64,000 bases of DNA from Planctomycetota bacterium. GTDB taxonomy: Bacteria; Planctomycetota; B15-G4. Position numbers and translations under genes: made by a program. This document shows positions 38,248 to 55,243 of this stretch, piece after piece. The stretch is taken from NCBI GenBank assembly GCA_029259715.1, contig JAJDEP010000005.1, forward strand, positions 597,833-661,832, written 5' to 3'. Within the stretch, counting starts at the first letter, position 1. Every line of letters starts with the position of its first letter. A model generated the notes under the pieces. That model was not told where the DNA came from and searched no databases. It worked only from the letters and a program-made list of their open reading frames with translations.

Positions 38248-40314
38248 TCACGCCGGGCCGCTCAGGCTCGACTCGGGAGCCGCCTCGTAGGCCCGCGGCT
38301 CCACCGTGAAGCTGGCCCGGCCCTGGGTCAGAGACCGCAGGGCCGTGGAATATCCGAAGATCCCGGCCAGCGGCACCGTTCCCCGGATGATGGCCGGCTC
38401 AGCGTCGGTGACCAGCTCCGTGACCCGGGCCCGGCGGGAGCTCAGGTCGGAGTTCACGCCCGCCAGGAAGCTGCCGGGGCAGCGGATCTCGAACTCCATG
38501 ATCGGCTCGAGCAGCACCGGCCCGGCCGCCTGGGCCGCCTGCTCGAAGGCCATGTGGGCGGCGTGGCTGAAAGCGGCCTCGTCGACGCTGCCTTCCCGGG
38601 CCTCCCCCCCCAGCAAACGCACCCGGATCCCGGTGAGCGGGTAGCCCAGGGAGAGCCCCGAGGTCCCCGCCGACTTCACGCTGTCGATCATAGTGGCCAC
38701 CAGCAACGGCGGCAGGCTGCCCTTGGGCACCGCGTCGACCACGTCCACCGTCTTGACCTCGGGATCCGCCTCGACGGCCAGGCTCACCTGGGCGAAGAGC
38801 CGCTTGCCGTTGGGCAGGGTGCGATCGAAGGTCGCATCGGCCCGCCCGGTGCCGGCCACGGTCTGGCGATAGGCCACCCGCGGCGCCCCCACCCGCACCG
38901 ACATCCCAAAGTCGCGCTCGATGCGATGCCGCAGCACCTCGAGGTGCAGCTCGCCGACGCCCTCGATGAGCATCTGCCCGGTCTCCTCGTTCTCGCGCCA
39001 GACGAAGCTCGGGTCGTCGCGTGAGAGCAGCCCCAGCACGCGCACCAGCTCGTCCTTGTCCTTGAGGCTGTGGGGCTCGATGGACATGGAGATGACGGGA
39101 TCGGGGAAGACCATGCCCTCGAGGACGATGGGGTCGGACTTGTCGCACAGGGTGTCGCCCGTGGCGCTGCGCTTGAGCCCCACCACGGCCACGATGTCCC
39201 CCGCGCGGGCTTCCTCGATGGCGTCGCGAGCATCGGCGTGCATGACATAGAGGCGGTTGATGCGCTCGGTCTTGCCCGTGCGCGGGTTGTGCACCAGCCC
39301 CGACACCGGCAAGGTGCCGGAGTAGAGGCGGATGAACGCCAGGTCGCCCTGGCTCTCCCAGATGGTCTTGAAGATCAGCGCGCACAGCGGCCCGCCCGGC
39401 TCCAACGGACGCACCTGTGCCGAACCGTCATGGGGATGGGTGCCCACGGCGGGGCGCCCTTCCTCGGGGGCCGGCAGATAGCTCAGCACCGCATCGAGCA
39501 CCGGCTGCACGCCCACGTTCTTGAAGGCGGAGCCGCACACCACAGGCACGAACTTCAGCGCCAGCGTGCCGCTGCGGATGGCCGCGATCACATCGGCAAC
39601 CGGGCTGGCCTCCTCGTGCTCGAGGTACACCTCGGTGAAGACATCCACCTCGTCGGCCAGCACCTCGAGCAGTTCGTGCCGCGCCAGATGCGCCTCCTCG
39701 GAGAGGTCGGCGGGGATCTCCTCCACCGACACCGCCTGGCCAAGGTCCCCTTCCTCGAAACGCAGGGCCTTCATGGCCACCAGGTCGATCACGCCCAGCA
39801 GCTCCTTCTCGCGCCCCCAGGGCATCTGGATCCGGAGCGGCCGGGCGCCCAGACGGCTGGTGATGTCGCCCACCACCCGGTCGAAATCGGCGCCCACCCG
39901 ATCGAGCTTGTTGATGAAGACCACGCGGGGCACGCCGTAGCGATCGGCCTGGTGCCAGACCGTCTCCGACTGGGCCTGCACGCCCGCGACACCGCACAGC
40001 ACGACGACCGCCCCGTCGAGGACGCGCAGGCTGCGCTCGACCTCCACGGTGAAGTCGACGTGCCCGGGCGTGTCGATGATGTTGATGCGGTGACCGGCCC
40101 ACTCGCAGCTCGTCGCCGCGCTGGTGATCGTGATGCCCCGCTCGCGCTCTTCCGGCAGGTAGTCCGTGACCGCCGTGCCCTCGTGCACCTCACCGAGCCG
40201 ATGGGTCCGGTCGGTGTAGAACAGCACGCGCTCCGTGAGCGTGGTCTTGCCCGCGTCGATGTGGGCGATGATGCCGATGTTGCGCACCGGCATGGTCTTC
40301 TTCGGTCGCGCCAT
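38248..40314 (-). CDS. fusA: Translation elongation factor G
   Basis: A 688-aa GTPase that drives ribosomal translocation and recycling. G motifs: AHIDAGKTT (P-loop), [15 protein letters not shown] and NKLDR. Domains III-V include [19 protein letters not shown] and the C-terminal [18 protein letters not shown]. The switch I region reads [14 protein letters not shown] rather than the common [17 protein letters not shown] 40314 ([14 protein letters not shown]) is the family start; the extra upstream frame overlaps rpsG. It is third in the str unit, and tuf, usually next, is instead 13 kb away behind tRNA genes. Confidence 0.95.
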   Translation of the reverse strand: MARPKKTMPVRNIGIIAHIDAGKTTLTERVLFYTDRTHRLGEVHEGTAVTDYLPEERERGITITSAATSCEWAGHRINIIDTPGHVDFTVEVERSLRVLDGAVVVLCGVAGVQAQSETVWHQADRYGVPRVVFINKLDRVGADFDRVVGDITSRLGARPLRIQMPWGREKELLGVIDLVAMKALRFEEGDLGQAVSVEEIPADLSEEAHLARHELLEVLADEVDVFTEVYLEHEEASPVADVIAAIRSGTLALKFVPVVCGSAFKNVGVQPVLDAVLSYLPAPEEGRPAVGTHPHDGSAQVRPLEPGGPLCALIFKTIWESQGDLAFIRLYSGTLPVSGLVHNPRTGKTERINRLYVMHADARDAIEEARAGDIVAVVGLKRSATGDTLCDKSDPIVLEGMVFPDPVISMSIEPHSLKDKDELVRVLGLLSRDDPSFVWRENEETGQMLIEGVGELHLEVLRHRIERDFGMSVRVGAPRVAYRQTVAGTGRADATFDRTLPNGKRLFAQVSLAVEADPEVKTVDVVDAVPKGSLPPLLVATMIDSVKSAGTSGLSLGYPLTGIRVRLLGGEAREGSVDEAAFSHAAHMAFEQAAQAAGPVLLEPIMEFEIRCPGSFLAGVNSDLSSRRARVTELVTDAEPAIIRGTVPLAGIFGYSTALRSLTQGRASFTVEPRAYEAAPESSLSGPA

Positions 40315-40384
40315 GGGCTTCAGCCGTTCAGCGAGCCGGTCGACCGGAGGCGCAGGACCCTCGGCCGTCCGGCCGAGGTTTCGC

Positions 40385-40858
40385 CTACCAGGCGAAGTGG
40401 GCGTAGGCCTTGTTGGCCTCCGCCATCTTGTGCGTGTTCTCACGCGTGGTGAAGGCGACGCCCTGCGTGTTGTAGGCGTCGTAGACCTCTTCGGCCAACG
40501 CCCGCGCGGTGGGCTTGCCCTTCTTCTTGCGCGTGGCGTTCAACAGCCAGCGGAACGCCAGCGCCTGCTGGCGCTCGCGCTTGATCTCGTGGGGCACTTG
40601 CAACGTCGCGCCGCCGACGCGCTTGCTGCGCACTTCGACCATGGGCTTCACGTTGGTGACGGCCGTGCCGAACACCTCGATGGTGTCCTCGCCGGGGACC
40701 TTCTGGCTCACCAGCTCCATCGCGTCGTAGAAGATGGCGCGGGCGATGGACTTCTTGCCGTCGTGCATCAAGCAGTTGATGAATTTGCTCGCGAGCAGGC
40801 TGTCGAACTTCGGGTCGGGCCGCAGGTACTTGGCGGTCGACTGGTACTTGCGAGGCAT
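40385..40858 (-). CDS. rpsG: 30S ribosomal protein S7
   Basis: 157 aa. It begins MPRKYQ, with [41 protein letters not shown] and [25 protein letters not shown] terminal residues typical of S7. S7 nucleates the 30S head and in E. coli regulates the str operon. It is 52 nt after rpsL and 70 nt before fusA. Confidence 0.97.
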   Translation of the reverse strand: MPRKYQSTAKYLRPDPKFDSLLASKFINCLMHDGKKSIARAIFYDAMELVSQKVPGEDTIEVFGTAVTNVKPMVEVRSKRVGGATLQVPHEIKRERQQALAFRWLLNATRKKKGKPTARALAEEVYDAYNTQGVAFTTRENTHKMAEANKAYAHFAW

Positions 40859-40910
40859 CGGATACTCCTAGGCGGCGAGCGGTGCGGCCAGTGGTCGGGT
40901 GGGGTTCGGC

Positions 40911-41285
40911 TCAGGACTTCGGGCGCTTGGCGCCGTACTTGCTGCGGCCCTGGCGGCGGTCGGAGACACCGGCGGCATCGAGCGCGCCGCGGATGACGTG
41001 GTAGCGGACGCCCGGCAGGTCGCGCACGCGACCGCCCCGCACCAGCACGATGGCGTGCTCCTGCAGGGTGTGCTTCTCACCGCCGATGTAGGCCGTGATC
41101 TCCTTGCCGTTGCTGAGCTTCACGCGGGCGATCTTGCGCAAGGCCGAGTTCGGCTTCTTGGGCGTCTGGATCTTGACCTGCAGGCACACGCCTCGCCGTT
41201 GCGGGCACTTGCCGAGCGCCTGGGACTTGCTCGGCTTGACGACCTTGCGGCGCCCCTTGCGAATGAGCTGGTTGATGGTCGGCAT
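40911..41285 (-). CDS. rpsL: 30S ribosomal protein S12
   Basis: 124 aa, the decoding-centre protein. [38 protein letters not shown] and [21 protein letters not shown] are conserved. The streptomycin-relevant Lys of KKPNSA is present, so no resistance substitution is seen there. First gene of its unit, behind a promoter at 41330-41358. Confidence 0.97.
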   Translation of the reverse strand: MPTINQLIRKGRRKVVKPSKSQALGKCPQRRGVCLQVKIQTPKKPNSALRKIARVKLSNGKEITAYIGGEKHTLQEHAIVLVRGGRVRDLPGVRYHVIRGALDAAGVSDRRQGRSKYGAKRPKS

Positions 41286-41329
41286 GCGGGTCTCGGGTTT
41301 GCTCTGCTGCGGTCAGGGTCGAACGGGAC

Positions 41330-41358
41330 ATTCCATCAGGGGCGCCCGTTCGGGTCAA
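41330..41358 (-). promoter_or_regulatory. Sigma70-type promoter of the rpsL-rpsG-fusA unit
   Basis: On the minus strand TTGACC (41353-41358), 17 bp, TGGAAT (41330-41335), 45 nt before the rpsL ATG and just after the stem-loop that follows rpoC. Together they separate the rpoBC and str transcription units. Confidence 0.65.
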
Positions 41359-41379
41359 GCGGTGGCTCGGTTCGGAGCC

Positions 41380-41411
41380 CTCACCGGGGGTCCCATCGGG
41401 GTCCCGGTGAG
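41380..41411 (-). terminator. Stem-loop after rpoC, probable terminator
   Basis: A perfect 9-bp inverted repeat (CTCACCGGG / CCCGGTGAG) with a 14-nt loop starts 8 nt after the rpoC stop codon. There is no U-tract, as often in high-GC genomes. The position between rpoC and the next promoter supports a termination or RNA 3'-end role. Confidence 0.6.
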
Positions 41412-41419
41412 GTGGTGAC

Positions 41420-45547
<4,128 letters not shown>

Positions 45548-45626
45548 CCGTTGCCGCCTTTCTTGCCTGTTTCGTTCGTGTCGTTCGTGTTCGTTGTCGA
45601 GCCGATGGGCCTGCCTGCCCGCGCGG

Positions 45627-49313
<3,687 letters not shown>

Positions 49314-49436
49314 CGAGCCTGTTTCTTCAGAGGGCTCAGCGGCGGCGACCGGAGCGACCGGTCGTCAACGCGAAGAGCCCCGGGAACGGGATCACCGGCA
49401 GTGGCCGGAGCATCCGGAACGGGGTGGTGCAGGGAA

Positions 49437-49485
49437 CGGACCCGGACCGCGCCCCTCACAACCGTGAGGGGAAGCAGTCCGTCCG
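49437..49485 (-). other. Long imperfect hairpin in the rplL-rpoB intergenic region
   Basis: On the minus strand a perfect 8-bp stem CCCCTCAC/GTGAGGGG closes a GGTT tetraloop (49452-49471). It is extended outward by GGAC/GTCC and CGGAC/GTCCG pairs around small internal loops. In E. coli the same intergenic position holds an attenuator and an RNase III processing site that lower rpoBC expression relative to rplJL. An equivalent role here is inference. Confidence 0.65.
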
Positions 49486-49513
49486 CAGAGTGAAGAGGCG
49501 AGCTGCAACCGGG

Positions 49514-49921
49514 TCACTTGACCGCGACGCTGGCTCCGGCCTCTTCGAGTTCCGCCTTGACCTTCTCGGCCTCCTCCTTGGAGACGCCTTCCTTGACCGC
49601 CTTGGGCGCGCCCTCGACGAGATCCTTGGCCTCCTTGAGGCCCAGGCCCGTGATGCTGCGCACGGCCTTGATGACCTGGATCTTCTTGTCGCCGATCGAC
49701 TCGAGGACAACGTCGAAGGCAGTCTGCTCTTCGGCGCCGCCGCCGGCGTCGCCGCCCGCGGGAGCCGCCATCATGACACCGCCACCGGCGGCGGCTTCGA
49801 TGCCGTGCTCATCCTTGAGGTAGTCGGAGAGCTCCTGCGCCTCGAGCAGGGTCAGACCGACGATCTTCTCGCCAAGGTCCTTGGTCTCGGGCTTCCACTC
49901 CCTGGTCGCTGCTTCCGTCAT
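49514..49921 (-). CDS. rplL: 50S ribosomal protein L7/L12
   Basis: 135 aa. The N-terminal dimerisation helix region ([20 protein letters not shown]), the Ala/Gly-rich hinge and the C-terminal factor-binding domain ([40 protein letters not shown]) are complete. The stalk protein recruits EF-Tu and EF-G. The 112 nt to rplJ hold no gene. Confidence 0.97.
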   Translation of the reverse strand: MTEAATREWKPETKDLGEKIVGLTLLEAQELSDYLKDEHGIEAAAGGGVMMAAPAGGDAGGGAEEQTAFDVVLESIGDKKIQVIKAVRSITGLGLKEAKDLVEGAPKAVKEGVSKEEAEKVKAELEEAGASVAVK

Positions 49922-50033
49922 GCTTGCGCTCTCTTTCTGGGCGCCGGGCCCACCATTCGTGGTGGTCGCGACGCCGGGTTTGAAGTGATTCTTGGTTCGT
50001 TTGGTGACCGGTGTCTCAATCTCGATCGAGACG

Positions 50034-50597
50034 TCAGTCGGCCGTCTCGCTGCTGCCGCCGTCTTCGAGTTGCTCGACGCGGGCCTTCAGGGCTCCCGCC
50101 AGCAATCCGCCCGGCCCCTTGAGCTGCGCGGCCAGCGCGCGACCCGGGCCCAGGATCTGTCCCACGAGGATCGACAGCAGTTCCTCGCGGCTGGGTAGCT
50201 TGCGCAGTTCGGTGGCCTGGCCACCGTCCAGCAGGGTTCCGTCGAGCAGGCCGCCCTTGACCTCCGGCAGCTCGGTCTTGGTCTCCTTCTTCCAGGCCGC
50301 CACGACCTTGCTGGCCGCGATGGCCGCCGCATCGACGTCGTCGGTGAGGGCCAGGATCGCCGCCGCCGGCCCGTCGAAGAGATAGTCGGTCTGGTCGAAC
50401 CCGCGGTCGGCGAGCACCTGCTTCGCCAGCGAGTTCTTCAGCAGCTGCATGCGCAGGTTCTGCTCGGCCAGCTTCACCCGGAAGGCGTTGCTGTCCATGA
50501 CGTCCATGCCGACCGGCTGGACGAAGAGCACGTCGACGTCCTCGGCGAGGATGCCGTTGTACTCGTCCTTGATGGCTTCGTTGACGGCGTTCGGCAT
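50034..50597 (-). CDS. rplJ: 50S ribosomal protein L10
   Basis: 187 aa. It shows [20 protein letters not shown] and [20 protein letters not shown], with the C-terminal L7/L12-binding helix [12 protein letters not shown]10 anchors the stalk and in E. coli represses rplJL translation from a leader. Here only 4 nt separate rplA and rplJ, so no such leader exists. Confidence 0.95.
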   Translation of the reverse strand: MPNAVNEAIKDEYNGILAEDVDVLFVQPVGMDVMDSNAFRVKLAEQNLRMQLLKNSLAKQVLADRGFDQTDYLFDGPAAAILALTDDVDAAAIAASKVVAAWKKETKTELPEVKGGLLDGTLLDGGQATELRKLPSREELLSILVGQILGPGRALAAQLKGPGGLLAGALKARVEQLEDGGSSETAD

Positions 50598-50601
50598 GTT
50601 G

Positions 50602-51291
50602 TCAGCTCGCGATCTCGACCTGGACCGAAGGGCCCATGGTCGTCGAGAGGAAGACCTTCTTGAGGTAAGGGCCGCGGGACGCTGCGGGCTTCATCGACAC
50701 CAGCGTGTTGAGGAAGGCCTCGACGTTCTGGGCGATCAGGGCGTCGTCGAAGCTGCGTCGGCCCACCGGGGCGTGGACGGTGCCGCCGGCGTCGGCGCGG
50801 AACTCGATCTTGCCGGCGGCGAACTCGCGTACGGCCGTCTCGACATCGGGCGTCACGGTGCCGGCCTTGGGGGTCGGCATCTTGCCCTGGGGGCCGAGCA
50901 CCTTACCGAGCTTGCCCACCTTGCCCATCATGTCGGGCGAGGCAATGGCCACGTCGAAGTCGGTCCAACCGTCGGCCACCTTGGCCACGAGGTCGTCGTC
51001 CCCCACCTCGGAGGCGCCGGCAGCCTTCGCGGCGGCCTGCTTCTCGGGGTCCTTGACGAAGGCGATGACCTTGCGGGTGCGGCCCGTGCCGTTGGGCAAC
51101 GCCACCGCGCCGCGCACGGCCTGGTCCGACTTCTTCGGATCGATGCCGAGGTTCACGGCGATGTCGACGGTCTCGTCGAACTTGACGCCAGTCGTGGTCT
51201 TGAGCGCGGCGATGCCGTCGGCCAGCGCGTAGACGCGCCGCTCCTCGACCTTGCCGGCATTGGCTCGTGATCTCTTGCTCGCGGTCGTCAT
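50602..51291 (-). CDS. rplA: 50S ribosomal protein L1
   Basis: 229 aa. FDETVDIAVNLGIDPKKSDQ, VRGAVALPNGTGRTRKVIAF and KVGKLGKVLGPQGKMPTPKA are diagnostic. L1 forms the mobile E-site stalk and in E. coli represses rplKA. It is 4 nt after rplK and 4 nt before rplJ. Confidence 0.97.
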   Translation of the reverse strand: MTTASKRSRANAGKVEERRVYALADGIAALKTTTGVKFDETVDIAVNLGIDPKKSDQAVRGAVALPNGTGRTRKVIAFVKDPEKQAAAKAAGASEVGDDDLVAKVADGWTDFDVAIASPDMMGKVGKLGKVLGPQGKMPTPKAGTVTPDVETAVREFAAGKIEFRADAGGTVHAPVGRRSFDDALIAQNVEAFLNTLVSMKPAASRGPYLKKVFLSTTMGPSVQVEIAS

Positions 51292-51295
51292 CGGG

Positions 51296-51715
51296 TCAGC
51301 CCTTGATCTCGATACCCATGGAACGCGCCGTCCCTTCGACCATGCGGCAAGCCGCGTCGAGGTCGCGCGCGTTGAGGTCCACCATCTTGTTCTGGGCGAT
51401 CTCCTCGACCTGGGCCTTGGTCACGCTGCCCACCATCTCGAGATCGCTGTTGCCCTTGACGATGCCGGCGGCCCGCTTGAGCTGCGCTGAGGCCGGGGCG
51501 GTCTTGAGCGTGAAGGAGAAGGTCCGGTCGGCATACACCGTCAGCTGGGCCGGGATGATCAGGCCCATCTGGTCGCGGGTCGCGTCGTTGTACTCCTTGA
51601 CGAACTGCCCGATGTTCACGCCGTGCTGGCCGAGGGCGGGGCCCACCGGCGGCGCCGGCGTAGCCTGCCCGGCGGGCAGCTGCAGCTTGAGTGTTGCTGT
51701 GATTTCCTTGGCCAT
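51296..51715 (-). CDS. rplK: 50S ribosomal protein L11
   Basis: 139 aa. [20 protein letters not shown] and [15 protein letters not shown] identify L11 at the GTPase-associated centre, the target region of thiopeptides and part of the RelA-sensing site. The ATG at 51715 lies 31 nt after nusG. Confidence 0.97.
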   Translation of the reverse strand: MAKEITATLKLQLPAGQATPAPPVGPALGQHGVNIGQFVKEYNDATRDQMGLIIPAQLTVYADRTFSFTLKTAPASAQLKRAAGIVKGNSDLEMVGSVTKAQVEEIAQNKMVDLNARDLDAACRMVEGTARSMGIEIKG

Positions 51716-51746
51716 CTGTCTCGCTCGAACTCCCGTGAAAAAGCCG

Positions 51747-52367
51747 TCAGGCAGCTTCCTCGACCTGCCAGTACTCCAGTTCCACGGGGGTCTCGCGGCC
51801 GAAGATGGTCACGATGACGCGCACCGTGCCCTTGGCCTCGTTCACCTCGTCCACCACGCCGGTGTAGGACTCGAAGGGTCCCTCGTTGATCTTCACGCGA
51901 TCGCCCAGCTTGAAAGTGATCCGCAGCGCCGGGCGCTCTTCCGTGACTTCCATGCCCATCAGCACCCGCTCGACCTCGTGGGCCTCCATGGGCACGGGCT
52001 GGTTGCGGTCGCCCCCGACGAAGTCGCCGATGCCCGCCGTCTCGCGGATCAGGAACCACACGTCTTCGGGGATCTGGCCGTCCTCGCTCACGGCCATCTC
52101 GACCATGATGTAGCCGGGGTACAGCTTCTTCTGCAGCGTGCGCTTCTTGCCGCCCTTCATCTCGGTGACGGTCTCGGTCGGCACCAGCACGCTCGGCACC
52201 ATCTCCTCGAGATCCGCCGTGGCGACCCGCTGCTCGAGCTTGTCGCGCATGCGGTTCTCGACGTTGGTCGCGCAGCGCAGCACGAACCACCGCGTCCGCG
52301 GAGTGGTCGAGGATTCAGACATCAGACGACCCGTCTCGTCAGAAGGCGCGTGGGCATCAGAAGACAT
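51747..52367 (-). CDS. nusG: Transcription termination/antitermination protein NusG
   Basis: 206 aa. The NGN domain ([32 protein letters not shown]) binds the polymerase clamp. The C-terminal KOW domain ([19 protein letters not shown]) binds Rho or S10. ATG 52367 overlaps secE by 11 nt; the internal ATG at 52322 gives a more typical N-terminus, but neither has a strong SD. The secE-nusG-rplK order is canonical. Confidence 0.95.
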   Translation of the reverse strand: MSSDAHAPSDETGRLMSESSTTPRTRWFVLRCATNVENRMRDKLEQRVATADLEEMVPSVLVPTETVTEMKGGKKRTLQKKLYPGYIMVEMAVSEDGQIPEDVWFLIRETAGIGDFVGGDRNQPVPMEAHEVERVLMGMEVTEERPALRITFKLGDRVKINEGPFESYTGVVDEVNEAKGTVRVIVTIFGRETPVELEYWQVEEAA

Positions 52368-52797
52368 AGTCCTTCATGATCCTGTTCAGGAGGAAGTCCA
52401 TGCCCGCGAGCATGGCCGTGAAGAACAACATCACCACCAGGATCACCATGGAAGCATTGAAGGTCTCGCCCCACGACGGCCAGGTGCACTTGCGCATCTC
52501 GGTCTCGGACTCGATCAGCATGTCGGCCACGTTGGGGCGGCCGAGGACGCGTGCGAGGCTCAACAGACAGAGCGTGGTGAAGGCCAGCGTGATGATCAGC
52601 GACCAGGTCAGGGGCACGCCGAGCACCGGCAAGTTGCCGCCCGACAGGTCCTGCACCAGCAGGCCGTCCCCGCCATCGCCGCGGAAGGACATCAGGAAGA
52701 AGTAGAGCGTGTAACAGCCAAAACACACGAGGGACCCCAGCAGGACGAACGCCGTCGTCCTCGCGTAGCTGCCCTGGTCTGGTTTGTACTTGCTCAT
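52357..52797 (-). CDS. secE: Preprotein translocase subunit SecE, long form
   Basis: 146 aa. The conserved SecE core is at the C-terminus: an amphipathic helix with TEMRKCTWPSWGE followed by one membrane helix (MVILVVMLFFTAMLAGMDFL). Two further hydrophobic helices precede it (~21-45 and ~71-93), giving three in total as in E. coli. Most bacteria have a single-helix SecE. ATG 52797 chosen (MSKYKPDQG) with GAGAG upstream. It pairs with SecY of this window. Confidence 0.9.
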   Translation of the reverse strand: MSKYKPDQGSYARTTAFVLLGSLVCFGCYTLYFFLMSFRGDGGDGLLVQDLSGGNLPVLGVPLTWSLIITLAFTTLCLLSLARVLGRPNVADMLIESETEMRKCTWPSWGETFNASMVILVVMLFFTAMLAGMDFLLNRIMKDYVF

Positions 52798-52865
52798 CTC
52801 GACTCTCTCGTTCGTGTCGCCGCCCATCTCGCGGCGGCGTCACTCTTCTCTTCCTGCGTTAGACA

Positions 52866-52942
52866 TGGCAGGCCAGGAGGGACTCGAACCCCCAACATTC
52901 GGTTTTGGAAACCGACGCTCTACCAGTTGGAGCTACTGGCCT
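52866..52942 (-). tRNA. trpT: tRNA-Trp (CCA)
   Basis: A 77-nt cloverleaf with acceptor AGGCCAG/CTGGCCT, anticodon loop TTCCAAA (anticodon CCA), a T-arm with TTCGAGT and an encoded CCA end. It lies between tuf and secE, a conserved place for tRNA-Trp. rpmG, often found nearby, is absent. Confidence 0.96.
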
Positions 52943-53054
52943 TCTGAAGACCTCCGACCGACGTCCGACACCGTTCGCCGGATCAGGTGAGCTTCACCAG
53001 AACCCCACCGGGCCGGCATCGGCCCGTGCGTCCGTCCCTGCTGATTCTCTGCTG

Positions 53055-54263
53055 TTACTCCGTGATTCCGGTGACGCGCCCGGAGCCCACCGTCCGGCCA
53101 CCCTCGCGGATGGCGAACTTCAGCTCCTCGTCCATGGCGATCGGCGTGATCAGCTCGATGTCCACGGTGACGTTGTCGCCCGGCATGACCATCTCGGTGC
53201 CCTCGGGCAGCGTGACGTTGCCGGTGACGTCCGTCGTGCGGAAGTAGAACTGCGGGCGATAGCCGTTGAAGAACGGCGTGTGACGACCGCCTTCCTCCTT
53301 GCTGAGCACGTACACCACCGCCTTGAACTTCTTGTGCGGCGTGATGCTCTTCGGCTTGGCCAGCACCTGGCCGCGCTCGATGGCTTCCTTGTCGATGCCG
53401 CGCAGCAGCACGCCGACGTTGTCGCCCGCGCGCCCCTCGTCGAGCGTCTTCTGGAACATCTCGACGCCCGTGCACACGGTCGTGCCGATCTCGTCCTTGA
53501 GGCCGACCAACTCGAGGTTGTCGCCCACCTTGACGATGCCGCGCTCGACGCGCCCGGTGGCCACCGTGCCGCGACCCTTGATCGAGAAGACATCCTCGAC
53601 AGGCATCAGGAACGGCTTGTCGATGTCACGCTCGGGTTCCGGGACCCACGCGTCCACCGCATCCATGAGCTCGTAGATGCACTTCAAGCGCTCGTCGTCG
53701 GTGCTCGCGCCCTCCTCGAGGGCGTTCATCGCCATGAGCGCCGAACCCGAGATGATGGGCGTGTCGTCACCGGGGAAGTCGTAGCTGCTGAGCAGCTCGC
53801 GGATCTCCATGTCGACCAGCTCGAGCAGCTCGGGGTCGTCCACCTGGTCGACCTTGTTGAGGAACACCAGCACGCTGGGCACGCCGACCTGACGGGCGAG
53901 CAGGATGTGCTCACGCGTCTGGGGCATGGGGCCGTCGGCGGCGCTGACCACGAGGATCGAGCCGTCCATCTGGGCGGCGCCCGTGATCATGTTCTTCACG
54001 TAGTCGGCGTGGCCGGGGCAGTCGACGTGCGCGTAGTGCCGCGTGTCCGTCTGATACTCCACATGCGCCGTCGCGATGGTGATGCCGCGCTCACGCTCCT
54101 CGGGGGCCTTGTCGATGGAATCGAAGGCCCGCTTGTCGGCCAGTCCCTTGAGCGCCAAGGCGCCGGTGATGGCGGCGGTCAGGGTCGTCTTGCCGTGATC
54201 GACATGGCCGATGGTCCCTACGTTCAGGTGCGGCTTGTTGCGCTCGAAATTTGCCTTCGCCAT
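53055..54263 (-). CDS. tuf: Translation elongation factor Tu
   Basis: 402 aa, delivers aminoacyl-tRNA to the ribosome. GHVDHGKTT (19-27), [32 protein letters not shown] and NKVDQVDD are the GTPase motifs; the beta-barrel domains follow with [16 protein letters not shown] 54263 ([16 protein letters not shown]). It sits between tRNA-Thr(GGT) and tRNA-Trp, the arrangement of E. coli tufB. It is the only tuf in the window and is absent from the str cluster. Confidence 0.98.
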   Translation of the reverse strand: MAKANFERNKPHLNVGTIGHVDHGKTTLTAAITGALALKGLADKRAFDSIDKAPEERERGITIATAHVEYQTDTRHYAHVDCPGHADYVKNMITGAAQMDGSILVVSAADGPMPQTREHILLARQVGVPSVLVFLNKVDQVDDPELLELVDMEIRELLSSYDFPGDDTPIISGSALMAMNALEEGASTDDERLKCIYELMDAVDAWVPEPERDIDKPFLMPVEDVFSIKGRGTVATGRVERGIVKVGDNLELVGLKDEIGTTVCTGVEMFQKTLDEGRAGDNVGVLLRGIDKEAIERGQVLAKPKSITPHKKFKAVVYVLSKEEGGRHTPFFNGYRPQFYFRTTDVTGNVTLPEGTEMVMPGDNVTVDIELITPIAMDEELKFAIREGGRTVGSGRVTGITE

Positions 54264-54405
54264 GTCGCTTCGAATCTCCTGAATGCCGCGACCGGGAGGT
54301 AAACCCGCCGGTCGAGTGATCTGCTTGTTTGTTGCTGTTCGTCGTGGGCCGGCTCGACGTGTCCGGCCCCCAGTTCCTGCGAGTTTGGTGGTGGTGCTTC
54401 GGTCC

Positions 54406-54480
54406 CTGGAGCTGCTGATGGGATTCGAACCCATGACCTCGTCCTTACCAAGGACGTGCTCTACCCCTGAGCCACAGCAG
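54406..54480 (-). tRNA. thrT: tRNA-Thr (GGT)
   Basis: 75 nt including encoded CCA. Acceptor GCTGCTG/CAGCAGC with discriminator T, anticodon loop TTGGTAA (anticodon GGT). It is the last tRNA before tuf; the 142 nt to the tuf ATG hold no gene. Confidence 0.95.
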
Positions 54481-54525
54481 CGTGAGTTTGGTCTTGTGTC
54501 CGCGTCGCTCTGCGGCAGCTTGCCG

Positions 54526-54599
54526 ATGGAGCGGGTGATGGGAATCGAACCCACGCAACCAGCTTGGAAGGCTGGGGCTCTACCACTGAGCTACACCCG
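54526..54599 (-). tRNA. glyT: tRNA-Gly (TCC)
   Basis: 74 nt with encoded CCA. Acceptor GCGGGTG/CACCCGC, anticodon stem CAGCC-GCTGG type with loop CTTCCAA giving anticodon TCC. Third of four tRNAs upstream of tuf. Confidence 0.95.
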
Positions 54600-54733
54600 C
54601 ATGTCAGCGCTGCACCCGAACGTGGTCGTTCGATTCCCTTTGCGATCTCGTCTCGGTTCGTCCTCTCCTCGTTCCGTCTCGTTCAGCCGTTCGTCTGGTC
54701 CTGCTGTCTCGCTCTGTTCGCGGGTGCTGCGAA

Positions 54734-54818
54734 TGGTGGGGGAAGTAGGATTCGAACCTACGAAAGCTAAGCTAACGGGTTTACAGCCCGTCCCCTTTAA
54801 CCACTCGGGCATTCCCCC
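54734..54818 (-). tRNA. tyrU: tRNA-Tyr (GTA)
   Basis: 85 nt, class II tRNA with a long variable arm. Acceptor GGGGGAA/TTCCCCC, anticodon loop CTGTAAA (anticodon GTA), encoded CCA. The 229 nt separating it from the preceding tRNA-Thr show no gene. Confidence 0.95.
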
Positions 54819-55047
54819 TCTTTGCCACTCGGCTTCCTGCGGGAGACCGACGCCGTCGTGGGCTGGGCCTGTTGATCCGCTCGGTCACCGTTCGGCTCGG
54901 ACAATGTTCGGCAGGTTTCTCCACACGCGGCGGGCGACTGCGCCCGCGCACTCGGCGTCGACTCGTCTTCCCGTGCGCCCAATCGTCACCGCGAAACTCG
55001 TCATCGCTGCGTGACTCGACGGTCGGGTCGTGCGCCGTGTCGCAGCA

Positions 55048-55123
55048 TGGAGCTAGCGACGGGACTCGAACCCACAACCTCCGGTTTACAAAACCGGGGC
55101 TCTACCAATTGAGCTACGCTAGC
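55048..55123 (-). tRNA. thrU: tRNA-Thr (TGT)
   Basis: 76 nt with encoded CCA. Acceptor GCTAGCG/CGCTAGC, anticodon arm CCGGT-TTTGTAA-ACCGG (anticodon TGT). It is the first gene of the tRNA-tuf-secE-nusG-rpl-rpoBC unit, 52 nt downstream of a clear promoter. Confidence 0.95.
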
Positions 55124-55174
55124 GGTCGGACGGGTTGCGCGAGGCCTTCCTGGAACACCCGGGAAAAGAGGGAG

Positions 55175-55203
55175 ATCGTAGGCAACTCGGAATCGGGAGT
55201 CAA
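55175..55203 (-). promoter_or_regulatory. Sigma70-type promoter of the tRNA-tuf-rpoBC unit
   Basis: On the minus strand TTGACT (55198-55203), a 17-bp spacer and TACGAT (55175-55180), 52 nt before tRNA-Thr(TGT). The 12 nt GCCGTGTTGACT around the -35 are identical to those at the HU promoter (58258 region). Confidence 0.75.
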
Positions 55204-55243
55204 CACGGCCAGAGAGGCCCTTTTCCCCGATTCGGCACCTCGA

